A DNA stretch of 64,000 bases from VRUE01 sp963725085 (lineage in GTDB: Bacteria; Actinomycetota; Thermoleophilia; Solirubrobacterales; 70-9). A model generated the notes under the pieces. That model was not told the origin of the DNA. It did not search any database and saw only the letters and a program-made list of their open reading frames with translations. Where the stretch lies: the NCBI GenBank assembly GCA_963725085.1, contig CAVRXM010000005.1, positions 682,001 to 746,000 on the forward strand. Reading direction: 5' to 3'. Shown here in pieces: positions 31,248 through 40,485 of this stretch (position 1 is its first letter; every line of letters starts with the position of its first letter). Made by a program: the position numbers and the translations under genes.

Positions 31248-32054
31248 CTAGGGAAGGGGGTGCTCGCGCGTGCTTTCGTCGAGCCCGGTGAACTCGCGGG
31301 CAAGCGCCTCGGGGTCCTCGGAGCGCATCAGCGCCTCGCCGATCAGGACCGCGTCGACGCCGACCCGGTAGAGCTCCTCGAGCTCGCTGCGTGCCGAGAT
31401 CCCGCTCTCGGCGACGACGGTCTTGCCGGCGGGCACGTCCGGCATCAGCTCGTAGGTCGTCCGAACGTCGACGGTCCCCTCGTCGAGATCGCGGTTGTTG
31501 ATCCCGATCACGTCGGCGTCGAGGTGCAGCGCCCGCTCGAGCTCGGCGCCATCGTGGACCTCGACGAGGCAGTCGAGGTCGAGGCCGCGTGCCTCGTCGT
31601 AGAGCGAGCCCAGCTCCCCGTCATCGAGGGCGCGGACGATCAGGAGCACCGCGTCGGCGCCGTACACGGCCGCCTCGTAGAGCTGGTACGGGTCGACGAG
31701 GAAGTCCTTGCGGAGGATCGGCAGATCGCAGGCCTCGCGGGCAGCGCGAAGGTCGTCGAGCGAGCCGCCGAAGCTCCCCTCCTCGGTGAGGATCGATAGC
31801 GCCGCGGCGCCTCCGCGCTCGTAGGCCCCGACCTGGTCGGTCAGTTCTGCTGCGGCCGCGATGTCTCCCGCGCTCGGCGAGCGCCGCTTGAACTCGGCGA
31901 TCAGGGAGAGGCCGGGTCGGACCAGGGCCTCGCTGAACGGGCGGTCGTGCCCCCGATCGGGAAGCCTCGATTCGAGGTCGGCCTGCGGAGTCTCCCGGCG
32001 ACGCTGGGCCACCCCGTCCCGCGCCGTGGAGATGAGCTGCTCGAGAATTCCCAC
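31248..32054 (-). CDS. trpC: Indole-3-glycerol phosphate synthase
   Basis: 268 aa, intact. LIAEFKRRSPSAGDI carries the catalytic Glu and Lys. Further motifs are ALSILTEEGSFGGSLDDL, ILRKDFLVDPYQL, LVEVHDGAEL, GINNRDLDEGTVD and VAESGISARSEL. Start GTG 32054 (GILEQLI). It lies 14 bp after trpD in the same operon. Its 3' end borders the htrA promoter region. Confidence 0.96.
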   Translation of the reverse strand: MGILEQLISTARDGVAQRRRETPQADLESRLPDRGHDRPFSEALVRPGLSLIAEFKRRSPSAGDIAAAAELTDQVGAYERGGAAALSILTEEGSFGGSLDDLRAAREACDLPILRKDFLVDPYQLYEAAVYGADAVLLIVRALDDGELGSLYDEARGLDLDCLVEVHDGAELERALHLDADVIGINNRDLDEGTVDVRTTYELMPDVPAGKTVVAESGISARSELEELYRVGVDAVLIGEALMRSEDPEALAREFTGLDESTREHPLP

Positions 32055-32068
32055 TGGACGTAGGAAGC

Positions 32069-33109
32069 CTAGTCGGTCGCCTGGCCGAGATCGGCCGTCG
32101 TCGCGATCAGCCGCTCGAGCAATGCCGCCGCCTGGCCGTCGTCGATCGCCGTTTCGGCTTTCTCGACACCCTGGCCGAGGCTCGACGCCAGCCCGCCGAC
32201 GTAGATCGCGGCGCCCGCGTTGAGGACGACAAGGTCGCGCCGCGGCCCGCGCTCGCCCTCGAGCACGGCCTGCGTGGCGGCGGCGTTCTCCTCCGGAGTA
32301 CCGCCGGCGACGTCGACGAGCTCGGCCGCCGCGAGGCCGAACTCGCCGGGCTCGACGAACCACTCCTCGGTTCGGCCCTCGACGACCTCGATCACCCTGG
32401 TCCGAGCGGAGATCGAGAGCTCGTCGACCCCGTCCTCGGCGGTGACGACCATCGCCCGCTCGGTCCCGAGGCCGACCAGCGCCTCGGCGATCGTCTCCTG
32501 GTAGTGGCGGTCGGAGACCCCGAGCAGCTGGCGCTCGGCGCCGGCGGGGTTTGTCAGCGGCCCGAGGAAGTTGAAGATCGTCCGCACGCCGAGCGCCTTG
32601 CGGGCCGGGATGACATGGGCCATCGCCGCATGATGGCGCGGCGCATACATGAATCCGAAGCCGACCTCGTCGATGCAGCGCCCGACCTGGTCCGGCGCGA
32701 GCTCGATCTCGACGCCGAGCGCTTCGAGCAGGTCGGCCGAGCCGCAGCGGCTCGTGTTCGAGCGGTTGCCATGCTTGGCGACCGCGCAGCCGGCGCCGGC
32801 GGCGACGAGCGCCGCCGTGGTCGAGATGTTGAACGTCGACGGGCCGCCGCCCGTTCCGGCGGTGTCGACGAGGTCGTCGCGCGAGGTCGAGACCGGCGCC
32901 GCAAGCAAGCGCATCGTCCGCGCCAGGCCGACCAGCTCGGGAACCGTCTCACCCTTGGCCCGGAGGGCGATCAGGAAGGCCGCGGTCTGGACCTCGCTGC
33001 TGCGCCCCTCCATGATCTCGGCGAGTACGGCGGCGGCGTGGTCCGCGGTCAGGTGGTCGCCGGCGCAGACCGCGTCGATCGCCCGGGTCAGGACCTCGTT
33101 GACGCTCAT
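32069..33109 (-). CDS. trpD: Anthranilate phosphoribosyltransferase
   Basis: 346 aa, intact. The PRPP loop is DTAGTGGGPSTFNIST. KHGNRSNTSRCGSADLLEAL is the conserved substrate loop, here with Asn-Thr where Val/Ile-Ser is usual. FGFMYAPRHHAAM and FNFLGPLTNPA are typical. The ATG start overlaps the end of trpG (ATGA). Confidence 0.96.
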   Translation of the reverse strand: MSVNEVLTRAIDAVCAGDHLTADHAAAVLAEIMEGRSSEVQTAAFLIALRAKGETVPELVGLARTMRLLAAPVSTSRDDLVDTAGTGGGPSTFNISTTAALVAAGAGCAVAKHGNRSNTSRCGSADLLEALGVEIELAPDQVGRCIDEVGFGFMYAPRHHAAMAHVIPARKALGVRTIFNFLGPLTNPAGAERQLLGVSDRHYQETIAEALVGLGTERAMVVTAEDGVDELSISARTRVIEVVEGRTEEWFVEPGEFGLAAAELVDVAGGTPEENAAATQAVLEGERGPRRDLVVLNAGAAIYVGGLASSLGQGVEKAETAIDDGQAAALLERLIATTADLGQATD

Positions 33110-33683
33110 CCCTCCGCCTCTCCGTTGGGCCGCAGAAAGTTCTCCAGCAACAGCTTTCCCTGCGGGGTGAGGACCGACTCGGGGTGGAACTGGACACCCT
33201 CGGCGGGAAGCTCACGATGGCGGGCCCCCATCACGACGTCGCCGAGGCTGGCGCTCAGCTCCAACTCGTCCGGCAGGTCGGGGTCGGCGACGAGCGAGTG
33301 ATAGCGGCCGGCGACGAGCGGGCTCGGGACCCCGGAGTAGATCATGCGGCCGTCGTGCTCGATCTCGGCGTCCTTGCCGTGGATCGGCTCGCCCTGGACG
33401 GTGCGCCCGCCGAACGCCTCGACCATCGACTGGTGCCCGAGGCAGACGCCGAGCACGGGCGTCCCGGCCTCGGCGAAGGCGCGGATCGCCTCGACCGAGA
33501 TCCCGGCCTCGGCCGGGGTGCACGGGCCCGGGTGAGACGACGAGACGGTCGGCGCGGCGCTCGAGCAGCTCCCCGACCTCGGCGCGGTCGTTGCGCACGA
33601 CCTCGATCTCGGCGCCGAGCTCGCCCAGGTACTGGACGAGGTTGTAGGTGAAGCTGTCGTAGTTGTCGATACGAGGACGTCAT
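33106..33683 (-). CDS. trpG: Anthranilate synthase glutamine amidotransferase subunit, frame-disrupted
   Basis: Provides ammonia to TrpE. The N-terminus reads NYDSFTYNLVQYLGELGAE; the Cys nucleophile is in GVCLGHQSMVEAFGG; the His/Glu pair is in GVQFHPESVLTPQG. Shifts lie near 33670 and 33532. The first is probably a lost C (VLVIDNYDSF needs GTCATC but GTATC is present). A start at ATG 33683 fits if one more base is missing. About 190 aa after repair. Confidence 0.9.
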
Positions 33684-33785
33684 GGCGATCGCTCCGGGCG
33701 TCACCCGCGTGGCGGACGCGGAAGCGAGCGGCAGGCCTCCGGGGATGAGTGCGAGCGAGCGAGAGCAGAGCACGCGCGGAATTGT

Positions 33786-35293
33786 TCATCCCAGTCCGGT
33801 TGTCGCAGGCGAGCTCGACGGCGCGGAAGACCGCCTTCGCCTTGTTGACCGACTCGTTGTACTCGTAGGCGGGCTTGGCGTCGGCGACGGTGCCGCCGCC
33901 GGCCTGGACGTGGATCTGCCCGTCCTTGGCGACCACCGTGCGGATGTGGATCGCGGTGTCGAGGTCGCCGTTCCAGGACAGGTACCCGATCGCGCCGCCG
34001 TAGCCGCAGCGCTTGACCGGCTCGAGCTCGTCGATGATCTGCATCGCGCGGACCTTCGGCGCGCCGGAGAGGGTGCCGGCGGGCAGCGCCGAGCGCAGCA
34101 CGTCCATCGCGTCGACGCCCTCGCGCAGCGTCCCCGAGACCTGGCTGACGATGTGGAGGACGTGGGAGTAGGTCTCGACGATCATCAGCTCGTCGACGGA
34201 GACCGAGCCGTACTCGCAGACCCGGCCGAGGTCGTTGCGGCCGAGGTCGACCAGCATCACGTGCTCGGCCCGCTCCTTCGGGTCGTTGACGAGCCGCTCG
34301 GCGAGGCGCCGGTCCTCCTCCTCGTCGCCGCCGCGCGGATAGGTGCCGGCGATCGGCCGTGTCTCGACCCGGCGCCCGTTGACCTTGACCAGCGGCTCGG
34401 GCGAAGCGCCGGCGATCTGGAAATCGCCGAACTCGAGGAAGTACATGTAGGGGGACGGGTTGACCGCGCGCAGCCCGCGGTAGATCGAGAACGCCTCCAC
34501 CGGGGCCGGCGCCGAGAAGCGCTGCGAGGGGACGACCTGGAACGCGTCGCCGGCGTGGACGTACTCGACGATCCGCTCGACCGCCGCTTCGAACTCCTCG
34601 CGCTCCATGTTCGAGGTGAAGCGCGGTGGCTCGGTGACGGTGGGACGCTCGGGGACGGGCGTTGCGCCGCGCAGCCGCCGACGGGCCTCGGCAATCGTCG
34701 CCGCGGCGCGCTCGTAGGCGGCGTCGACGCCGCCGTCCTCATCGACGAAGGCGCAGGCCAGGATCGTCAGCTCGTGGCGGAGGTGGTCGAAGACGACCAG
34801 CAGGTCGGTGATCATCAGCGCCATGTCGGGCAGCCCGAGCGGGTCGGGGTTCGGCTCGGGTAGCGGCTCGACGGTGCGGACGAGGTCGTAGCCGAAGAAG
34901 CCGACGGCGCCGCCGGCGAACGGCGGCAGGCCCTCGACCGGGGCGGGCCGGTAGCGCCCGAGCTGCTCGGCGGCGGCCGCGTAGGGATCGGGGGCGTCGT
35001 GCCGGCCCCCGCCGCTGTCGGTGAGGACGCCGTCCTCCCAGCGCAGCACGACGCGCGGGCCCGATCCCGACGAACGAGTAGCGCCCGACCTGACCCTGCT
35101 CGGCCGACTCGAGCAGGAAGCACGGGGCGCCCTCGGGCTCCCCGGCACGCAGCTTCAGGAATGCCGAGACCGGCGTCTCGCAGTCGTCGACGAAGGTGGC
35201 CCGCACCGGGACGACGTTGCCCTGGCGGGCGAGCTCCCGCGCCTGCTCGAGGCTCGGATCGAGCCGCAACTCGGAATCAGCCACGACGGCCAT
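33786..35293 (-). CDS. trpE: Anthranilate synthase component I
   Basis: Chorismate to anthranilate, about 500 aa. The N-terminal part has LLESAEQGQVGRYSFVGIG. The C-terminal catalytic part has AGDAFQVVPSQRFSAP, RPIAGTYPRGGDEEEDR, MLVDLGRNDLGRV, AGTLSGAPKVRAM and HVQAGGGTVADAKPAYEY. One shift lies near 35060. No stop codon follows in the raw frame: it stays open into trpG. The end at 33786 assumes one indel that exposes TGA after DNRTG. A natural TrpE-TrpG fusion is the alternative. Confidence 0.9.
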
Positions 35294-35886
35294 TCAGGAC
35301 CTCCATCACCGCCGACTGCGGGCACGTCGCGCGAGGCCAGCAGGACGCTCAGGTGGTACAGCAGGTCGGCCGCCTCCTCGGCGACGCGCTCGTCGGACTC
35401 CTCGCGGGCGGCTCGCACAACCTCCTCGGCCTCCTCCTCGACCTTCTCGCCGACCAGCTTCGGGTCGTCGAGCAGCTTCACCGTGTAGCTGCCCTCTGGC
35501 CGCTCGGCGGCGCGGCTGCGCAGGGTGCGCTCGAGGACCGCAAGCGCCTCGTGGGCGACCGGCTCGGGCGCGCCCTCGAGCGCCCGGAAGAAGCACGAGC
35601 GCTCGCCCGTGTGGCAGGCGGGACCGGTCGGATCGACGAGAGCGACGATCGCGTCGCCGTCGCAGTCGTAGCGGAGCTGGCGCAGCCGCAGGACGTTGCC
35701 CGAGGTTTCGCCCTTGCGCCAGATCTCCTCCCGCGAGCGGCTGTAGAAGTGGAGCTCGCCGGTCTCCAGCGTCAGGCGCAGGGACTCCTCGTTTGCGTAG
35801 GCGAGGGTCAGCACCTCGCCGCTGGCGAAATCCTGCGCGACACACGGCACCAGGCCTCGCTCGTCAAAGGTCAGCTCCTCGAACAT
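35277..35886 (-). CDS. hisIE: Bifunctional phosphoribosyl-AMP cyclohydrolase / phosphoribosyl-ATP pyrophosphatase
   Basis: Two histidine-pathway steps in one protein of about 200 aa. The HisI part has MTLAYAN-like LTLAYANEESL, FYSRSREEIWRKGETSGN and the zinc-site sequences DCDGDAIVALV and GPACHTGERSCFF. The HisE part has EGSYTVKLLDDPKLVGEKV, EEAEEVV and EEAADLLYHLSVLLASR. A one-base shift near 35315 hides the last 15 residues. The repaired stop at 35277 lies inside the start of trpE, so the two genes are translationally coupled. Confidence 0.93.
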
Positions 35887-35905
35887 GCGCCAATCGTAAG
35901 CGCCC

Positions 35906-36556
35906 TCATCGTTTGGTCCGCGCCTCGAGCCCGTCGTAGACGAGCGAGAGGATCTCGCCGAACAGTCCCGGACCGACCGCGTCGGGGTCGACCAGGGCCT
36001 CGCAGGCAAGCCCCTCGGCGAGTGCGATGAACGCGGTCGCCAGATTCTCGGCGGGGAACTCGAGGGGGACGCCCGTCGTCCGGTGGCGCTCCTCGAGCGT
36101 CTCCGCAAGCGCCTCGCGGAGGGCCGCCTGGCGGACGCGGTAGCGGCGGGCGAGGCGTGCGTCGCGGGTCGCCGCGGCCCAGTATTCCTGCAGCAGCAGC
36201 AGCGTCTCCCGCTGGCCCGCGATCAACTCGGCGAGGCCGGCGCTGACGTCGGATGCGGTCGGTCGGTCGGCGGGCGCGGTGCGGGTGATCTCCATCAGGG
36301 CCCGCGCGGGGCGGTCGATCCGCTCGTTCAGCAGCGTCTGGAACAGGTCCTCCTTGCTCTTGAAGTTCCAGTAGAAGGTGCCCTTGGAGAGGCCGGCGGC
36401 GGCGACCACCTCCTCGACCGTCGCCCCGCTGTAGCCCTTGGCCGCGAAGACGCTCGCGGCGGCGTCGAGGAGGGCCGTCCGCGAGTCGGCGCCCTCGGCC
36501 GCCGCCGGAGGCCGGCCCCTCCCCCGGCGTGGCCGGATCACGCGCTCAGGCGCCAT
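35906..36556 (-). CDS. TetR-family transcriptional regulator
   Basis: 216 aa. The N-terminal helix-turn-helix is typical: RTALLDAAASVFAAKGYSGA, VEEVVAAAGLSKGTFYWNF, KSKEDLFQTL. A basic arm precedes it. The C-terminal ligand domain is not recognisable to subfamily. It is divergent from a flavin monooxygenase gene; a palindromic operator lies in the 38-bp gap. It probably represses itself and the monooxygenase. Confidence 0.93.
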   Translation of the reverse strand: MAPERVIRPRRGRGRPPAAAEGADSRTALLDAAASVFAAKGYSGATVEEVVAAAGLSKGTFYWNFKSKEDLFQTLLNERIDRPARALMEITRTAPADRPTASDVSAGLAELIAGQRETLLLLQEYWAAATRDARLARRYRVRQAALREALAETLEERHRTTGVPLEFPAENLATAFIALAEGLACEALVDPDAVGPGLFGEILSLVYDGLEARTKR

Positions 36557-36575
36557 CGATTGCTCTTGCTGTGAT

Positions 36576-36593
36576 ATAGACCATGCGGTCTAT
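36576..36593. promoter_or_regulatory. Palindromic operator for the TetR regulator
   Basis: Perfect inverted repeat ATAGACC-atgc-GGTCTAT. It ends one base before the monooxygenase ATG at 36595 and overlaps the region where both divergent promoters must lie. It is the only AT-rich palindrome nearby. Confidence 0.75.
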
Positions 36594-36594
36594 T

Positions 36595-37782
36595 ATGACG
36601 TCAGCAACCGGACAGGGTCACGAGGCGCTCGTGATCGGCGCCGGCGTCGCCGGCCTTTCCACCGCGGTCGAGCTCGGCCGCCGCGGAATCGGCGCTCTGG
36701 TGCTGGATCGGGCCGCTGATGTGGGCTCGAGCTGGGCGGGCCGATACGACGGCCTCCGCCTCAACACATTCCGCTGGCATTCCTCGCCGCTGCACAGCCG
36801 CATCCCCCGCAGCGCCGGGCGCTGGCCCTCGCGCGAGGCGCTGGTCGGACACCTGCGTCAATACGCGCACCGCGAGGGAGTCGAGATCGAGTTCGGAACC
36901 AAGGTCACCCGGATCGAGCGCGAGGGGGACCGTTATCGCCTCGAGACCTCGGACGGACCGCGCTCGGCCCCGTATGTGGTCGTCGCCACCGGCTACGACC
37001 ATGCGCCGTCGATCCCCGAGTGGCCCGGGATGGAGACGTTCGAGGGCGAGCTGATCCACGCCCGCGAGTACCGCAATCCGGCCCCCTTCGCCGGCCGCGA
37101 AGCGCTGGTCGTCGGGGCCGGCAACACCGGCACCGAGGTCGCCGTCCAACTGGCGAGGGCCGGGACAGGGCGGGTCCGAATGGCGGTGAGGACGCCGCCG
37201 AACCTGGTTCCGCTCGAGTTGTTCGGGATGCCGATCACATATCTGGCGCGGGCCGCCGAGGCCGCGCCGGAGGCGCTCGTCAACCTGATCGGCCACGGCC
37301 TCCACCGCTATGCGGTGGGGGATTTGACTCGCCACGGCCTGCCGCCCGCTCCCCTCGGCATCGGGACCGAGCTTCGCGTCAAGGGCCTCGGGCCTGTCCT
37401 CGACCGCGGGATCGGCGCCGCTCTGAGGGCCGGCCGGGTCGAGGCGGTCCCCGCCGTCGACTCCTTCGAGGGCCCCGATGTCCGGCTCGCCGGCGGGCGG
37501 CGGATCCGCCCCGATGTCGTCATCGCCGCGACCGGGTACCGGATGGGCCTCGAGCCCCTGGTCGGCCACCTCGGGGTCCTTCTCCCCTCGGGCAAACCGG
37601 CCTGCGAGCGCGGTGAGTCCCACCCGGCAGCCCCGGGCCTCCACTTCAACGGGTACTGGCTGCCGATGTCGGGTGAGCTGCCGGCGATGAGGCGGACGAC
37701 GAAGCGGATCGGCGCCGAGATCACTCGATCCCGAGCCGGTCGAGCAGCCCCTCGTCGCGCCGCCACCGGCTCCGCACGCTGA
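36595..37782 (+). CDS. Flavin-containing monooxygenase-like oxidoreductase
   Basis: 395 aa with two nucleotide folds: FAD (VIGAGVAGLSTAVELGRRG) and NADPH (ALVVGAGNTGTEVAVQLARA). Between them are ATGYDHAPSIPEWPG and FEGELIHAREY, matching the FxGxxxHxxxY/W fingerprint of class B monooxygenases. A second ATGYR lies near residue 310. Its substrate is probably an exogenous hydrophobic compound, given the TetR control. The start codon abuts the operator, so the mRNA is leaderless or has a very short leader. The 3' end overlaps era by about 60 bp. Confidence 0.87.
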   Translation: MTSATGQGHEALVIGAGVAGLSTAVELGRRGIGALVLDRAADVGSSWAGRYDGLRLNTFRWHSSPLHSRIPRSAGRWPSREALVGHLRQYAHREGVEIEFGTKVTRIEREGDRYRLETSDGPRSAPYVVVATGYDHAPSIPEWPGMETFEGELIHAREYRNPAPFAGREALVVGAGNTGTEVAVQLARAGTGRVRMAVRTPPNLVPLELFGMPITYLARAAEAAPEALVNLIGHGLHRYAVGDLTRHGLPPAPLGIGTELRVKGLGPVLDRGIGAALRAGRVEAVPAVDSFEGPDVRLAGGRRIRPDVVIAATGYRMGLEPLVGHLGVLLPSGKPACERGESHPAAPGLHFNGYWLPMSGELPAMRRTTKRIGAEITRSRAGRAAPRRAATGSAR

Positions 37783-38656
37783 CCCGGAGGTCAAGGTGGA
37801 CCTGGGCGGCCAGCTCGGCTTCGAGCGAGCGGCGGGCGGCACTGCCGATCTCACCCACCTTCGAGCCTCCCTTTCCGATCAGGATCCCCTTCTGGGACTC
37901 GCTCTCGACCCAGATCTCGGCCCGAACGGTGACCAGGCCGTCGGGACGCTCGGACACGTCGCCGACCGCGACCTCGACCGAGTGCGGGATCTCCTCGCGG
38001 GTTCTGTTCAGGACCTGCTCGCGGATCAGCTCGGCCAGCATCAACTCGCTCGACTGGTCGCTGTGCTCCTCCGGCGGATACAGGTAGGGGCCCTCGGGAA
38101 CCAGCTCCCCGAGCCGTTCGATCAGCTCCGGGAGGCCCTCGCCGCTGCGGGCGCTGACCGGGAAGACCTCGTCGACCCCCTCGAGCTTCGCCGCCTCGGA
38201 GAGCACCGGGACCAGTTCATTCGGCCCAGTCCGGTCGGCCTTGTTGACGGCGCAGATCGTGCGGGTCTCGGCGCCGGCCCCGAGCAGCGCCTGGGCGATG
38301 AAGCGGTCGCCGGGGCCGATCCCCTCCTCGCCGTTGACGACGAGAAGCGCGACGTCGGACTCGGCGAGCTCGCGCTTGACCCGGCGCTGCATCCGCTCGG
38401 TCAGGACGTCGCGCGGCCTCTGTACGCCCGGGAGGTCGACGAGGACGAGCTGGCGCCCCGCCTCGATGTCGGTGACGATCCCGCGAATCGCGCGCCGGGT
38501 CGTCTGCGGCCGCACCGAGACGATCGCGACATGGCTGCCGACGATCGCGTTGACCAGCGTCGACTTGCCGACGTTCGGCCGGCCTGCGAGGCCGATGAAG
38601 CCACTTCGCTGCGTCCTCTCCTGCTCACCCCCAACATCTGCTCGCGCTTCGCTCAT
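37721..38656 (-). CDS. era: GTPase Era
   Basis: Ribosome-assembly GTPase that binds the 16S rRNA 3' end. 311 aa, intact. G1 is GRPNVGKSTLVNAI, G3 is LVDLPGVQ, and G4 is AVNKADR. The C-terminal KH domain has ILIGKGGSKVGEIGSAARRS. A 15-residue charged extension precedes the G domain. It overlaps ybeY by four bases. Confidence 0.96.
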   Translation of the reverse strand: MSEARADVGGEQERTQRSGFIGLAGRPNVGKSTLVNAIVGSHVAIVSVRPQTTRRAIRGIVTDIEAGRQLVLVDLPGVQRPRDVLTERMQRRVKRELAESDVALLVVNGEEGIGPGDRFIAQALLGAGAETRTICAVNKADRTGPNELVPVLSEAAKLEGVDEVFPVSARSGEGLPELIERLGELVPEGPYLYPPEEHSDQSSELMLAELIREQVLNRTREEIPHSVEVAVGDVSERPDGLVTVRAEIWVESESQKGILIGKGGSKVGEIGSAARRSLEAELAAQVHLDLRVSVRSRWRRDEGLLDRLGIE

Positions 38657-39078
38657 TCGCGCTCATCCTCACCGGAGATCTCGCTCATTCGCTGCCGCGC
38701 TCGCGCCGCGTCCGGGCGCAGCTCCCTGAGGACCTCGGCCTGCAGGGTGAGCATCTCGCCGTCGTCGGCCTCGTGGTCGTAGCCGCAGAGGTGGAGGACG
38801 CCGTGGACCGCCGCCTCGACGAGATCGGAGCAATGATCGGGGCAGATCGCGACGTCGCCGAGCTCTCTTGGCCCGGCGGTCGGCCCGGCGCCGTCGAGCG
38901 GAAAGGCGAGCACGTCGGTCGGCGCGTCCCTTCCCCGGTGCTCGCGGTTCAGCTCCCGGATCCGGTCGGAGCCCACCAGCTCGACCGCAAGGTGGCCGTC
39001 CTCGACGCCGGCCGCGACGAGGGCCGCCGCGACCGGGTCGCGGAGCTCGCCGGGGACGTCGCTCAGGTCAACCGTCAT
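38653..39078 (-). CDS. ybeY: Endoribonuclease YbeY
   Basis: rRNA-maturation endonuclease, 141 aa. The zinc motif is HGVLHLCGYDHEADDGEM. Upstream lies the conserved REHRGRDAPTDVLAFPL. It is placed between phoH and era, the usual order, with overlaps at both ends. Confidence 0.96.
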   Translation of the reverse strand: MTVDLSDVPGELRDPVAAALVAAGVEDGHLAVELVGSDRIRELNREHRGRDAPTDVLAFPLDGAGPTAGPRELGDVAICPDHCSDLVEAAVHGVLHLCGYDHEADDGEMLTLQAEVLRELRPDAARARQRMSEISGEDERE

Positions 39079-40057
39079 CCGACGCTGGCGACTTACCTCG
39101 TCCGGCCTCGGAGTGGCGGTCGTAGGCGGCGACGATCCGCTGGACCAGCTTGTGGCGGACGACGTCCTCGCCGCCGAAGTGGACGAAGGAGATGTCCTGG
39201 ACCTGGTCGAGGATGTCGCGGACGACGATCAGGCCCGAGCGTTGGTCGCTCGGAAGGTCGATCTGGGTGACGTCGCCGGTGACGACCATCCGCGAGTTGA
39301 ACCCGAGCCGGGTGAGGAACATCTTCATCTGCTCCGGGCTCGTGTTCTGCGCCTCGTCGAGGATTACAAAAGAATCATTAAGCGTTCTTCCCCGCATAAA
39401 TGCCAGCGGCGCGACCTCGATCACGCCGCGCTCGAAGTAGCCGTTGACCCGGTCGGGGTCGAGCATGTCGTAGAGGGCGTCGAAGAGCGGGCGCAGGTAG
39501 GGGTCGACCTTGGCCTGGATGTCGCCCGGCAGGAACCCGAGGCGCTCGCCCGCCTCGACCGCCGGGCGGGTGAGGATGATCCGCTGGACTTCGCGTTCGG
39601 CGAGCGCCGCCGCCGCCATCGCGACGGCGAGGAAGGTCTTGCCGGTCCCCGCCGGGCCGATCCCGAACGTGATCGTGTGGCGGCGGATCGAGTCGACGTA
39701 GCGTTTCTGGTTCAGCGTCTTCGGCGCGACCCGGGTGTTGCGGTGGCGCCAGACGACGTCCTCGAGAATCTCGGCCGGGCTCTCGTGCGCATCGAGGGCC
39801 CCAGTCACGGCTTCGATCGTCCCCGGCGCGACCTCGTGGCCCTGCTCGATCAGGTCGACCAGCTCGTCGACGACGGTCGCCGCGGTCTGGACGTCGGCCG
39901 AGTCCCCGTCGAGGGTGAGGACGTTGCCGCGGAGGTGGAAGTCGACGTCGCCGAGGTGGCCGCGCAGCGCTCTCAGCACCGCGTCCTCGGACCCCGCGAG
40001 CTCGGCGGCGACGGTGTTGTCGAGGGTCAGCTGCCTACGCGCCAAGGAGTTAGGCAC
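39068..40057 (-). CDS. phoH: PhoH-family ATPase (YbeZ)
   Basis: ATPase partner of YbeY, 329 aa, intact. An N-terminal domain of about 100 residues is followed by the P-loop GIGPAGTGKTFLAVAMA, LTRPAVEAGERLGFLPGD, LAFMRGRTLNDSFVILDEAQ and TGDVTQIDLP. The stretch coding for AFMRGRTLNDSFVI uses AT-rich codons unlike the rest of the gene. Stop and start overlaps with ybeY and yqeY imply one operon. Confidence 0.95.
   Translation of the reverse strand: MPNSLARRQLTLDNTVAAELAGSEDAVLRALRGHLGDVDFHLRGNVLTLDGDSADVQTAATVVDELVDLIEQGHEVAPGTIEAVTGALDAHESPAEILEDVVWRHRNTRVAPKTLNQKRYVDSIRRHTITFGIGPAGTGKTFLAVAMAAAALAEREVQRIILTRPAVEAGERLGFLPGDIQAKVDPYLRPLFDALYDMLDPDRVNGYFERGVIEVAPLAFMRGRTLNDSFVILDEAQNTSPEQMKMFLTRLGFNSRMVVTGDVTQIDLPSDQRSGLIVVRDILDQVQDISFVHFGGEDVVRHKLVQRIVAAYDRHSEAGRGKSPASDDG
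39363..39404 (-). other. AT-rich codon patch inside phoH
   Basis: Codons for Ala-Phe-Met-Arg-Gly-Arg-Thr-Leu-Asn-Asp-Ser-Phe-Val-Ile are GCA TTT ATG CGG GGA AGA, then ACG CTT AAT GAT TCT TTT GTA ATC. GC is about 40 percent against about 70 percent around it. Nearly every third base is A or T where the gene elsewhere uses G or C. Confidence 0.85.
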
Positions 40058-40481
40058 CCAGTTTCTCTCGCACCACCGCGCTGATCCGCTTGCCGTCGGC
40101 GCGGCCGCCGACCTTCGGCATCAGGGCCCCCATCACCTGGCCCATCTGGCGCTGCTCGGTCGCGCCGGCCTCGGCGATCGCCGCCTCGACCATCTCGGCC
40201 AGCTCCTCGTCGGAGAGCTGCTCGGGCAGGTAGGCCTCGATCAGCTCGGCCTCGGATGCCTCGGCGTCCGCCTGCTCTTCGCGCCCGGCGTCGCGATATG
40301 CCTGCGCCGCCTCGAGCCGCTTCTTACGCTCGCGCTGGAGGACCGCCACCTCGTCGCCGTCACCGAGCTTCGCGTCCTGCTGGAGCGAGTCGACGATCAT
40401 CCGCAGTGCCGAGGCACGCTCGCGCTCGCCGGCTTTCATCGCGGCGCGAGCGTCTGCCTGTGCCTGCTCGAGGGCGCTCAT
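40050..40481 (-). CDS. GatB/YqeY domain protein
   Basis: 143 aa, helical, intact. The YqeY features are DARAAMKAGERERASALRMI, ERKKRLEAAQAYRDAGRE, EAYLPEQLSDEEL and GQVMGALMPKVGGRADGKRI. The domain is related to the tRNA-binding tail of GatB. Exact role is unknown. Start ATG 40481. It overlaps phoH and follows murI by 4 bp. Confidence 0.93.
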   Translation of the reverse strand: MSALEQAQADARAAMKAGERERASALRMIVDSLQQDAKLGDGDEVAVLQRERKKRLEAAQAYRDAGREEQADAEASEAELIEAYLPEQLSDEELAEMVEAAIAEAGATEQRQMGQVMGALMPKVGGRADGKRISAVVREKLGA

Positions 40482-40485
40482 CCGT

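Noticed and set aside
33690..33790. Palindromic element in the trpE-trpG junction
   Set aside because: Only 5-6 bp arms (GCGTC/GACGC, CGCGTG/CACGCG); not beyond chance at this GC content.
38630..38700. Repeated GCGAATGAGCGA around the ybeY/era junction as a mobile repeat
   Set aside because: Two 12-mers about 30 bp apart lie in ordinary coding ends and starts; no arms or further copies like the palindromic elements.
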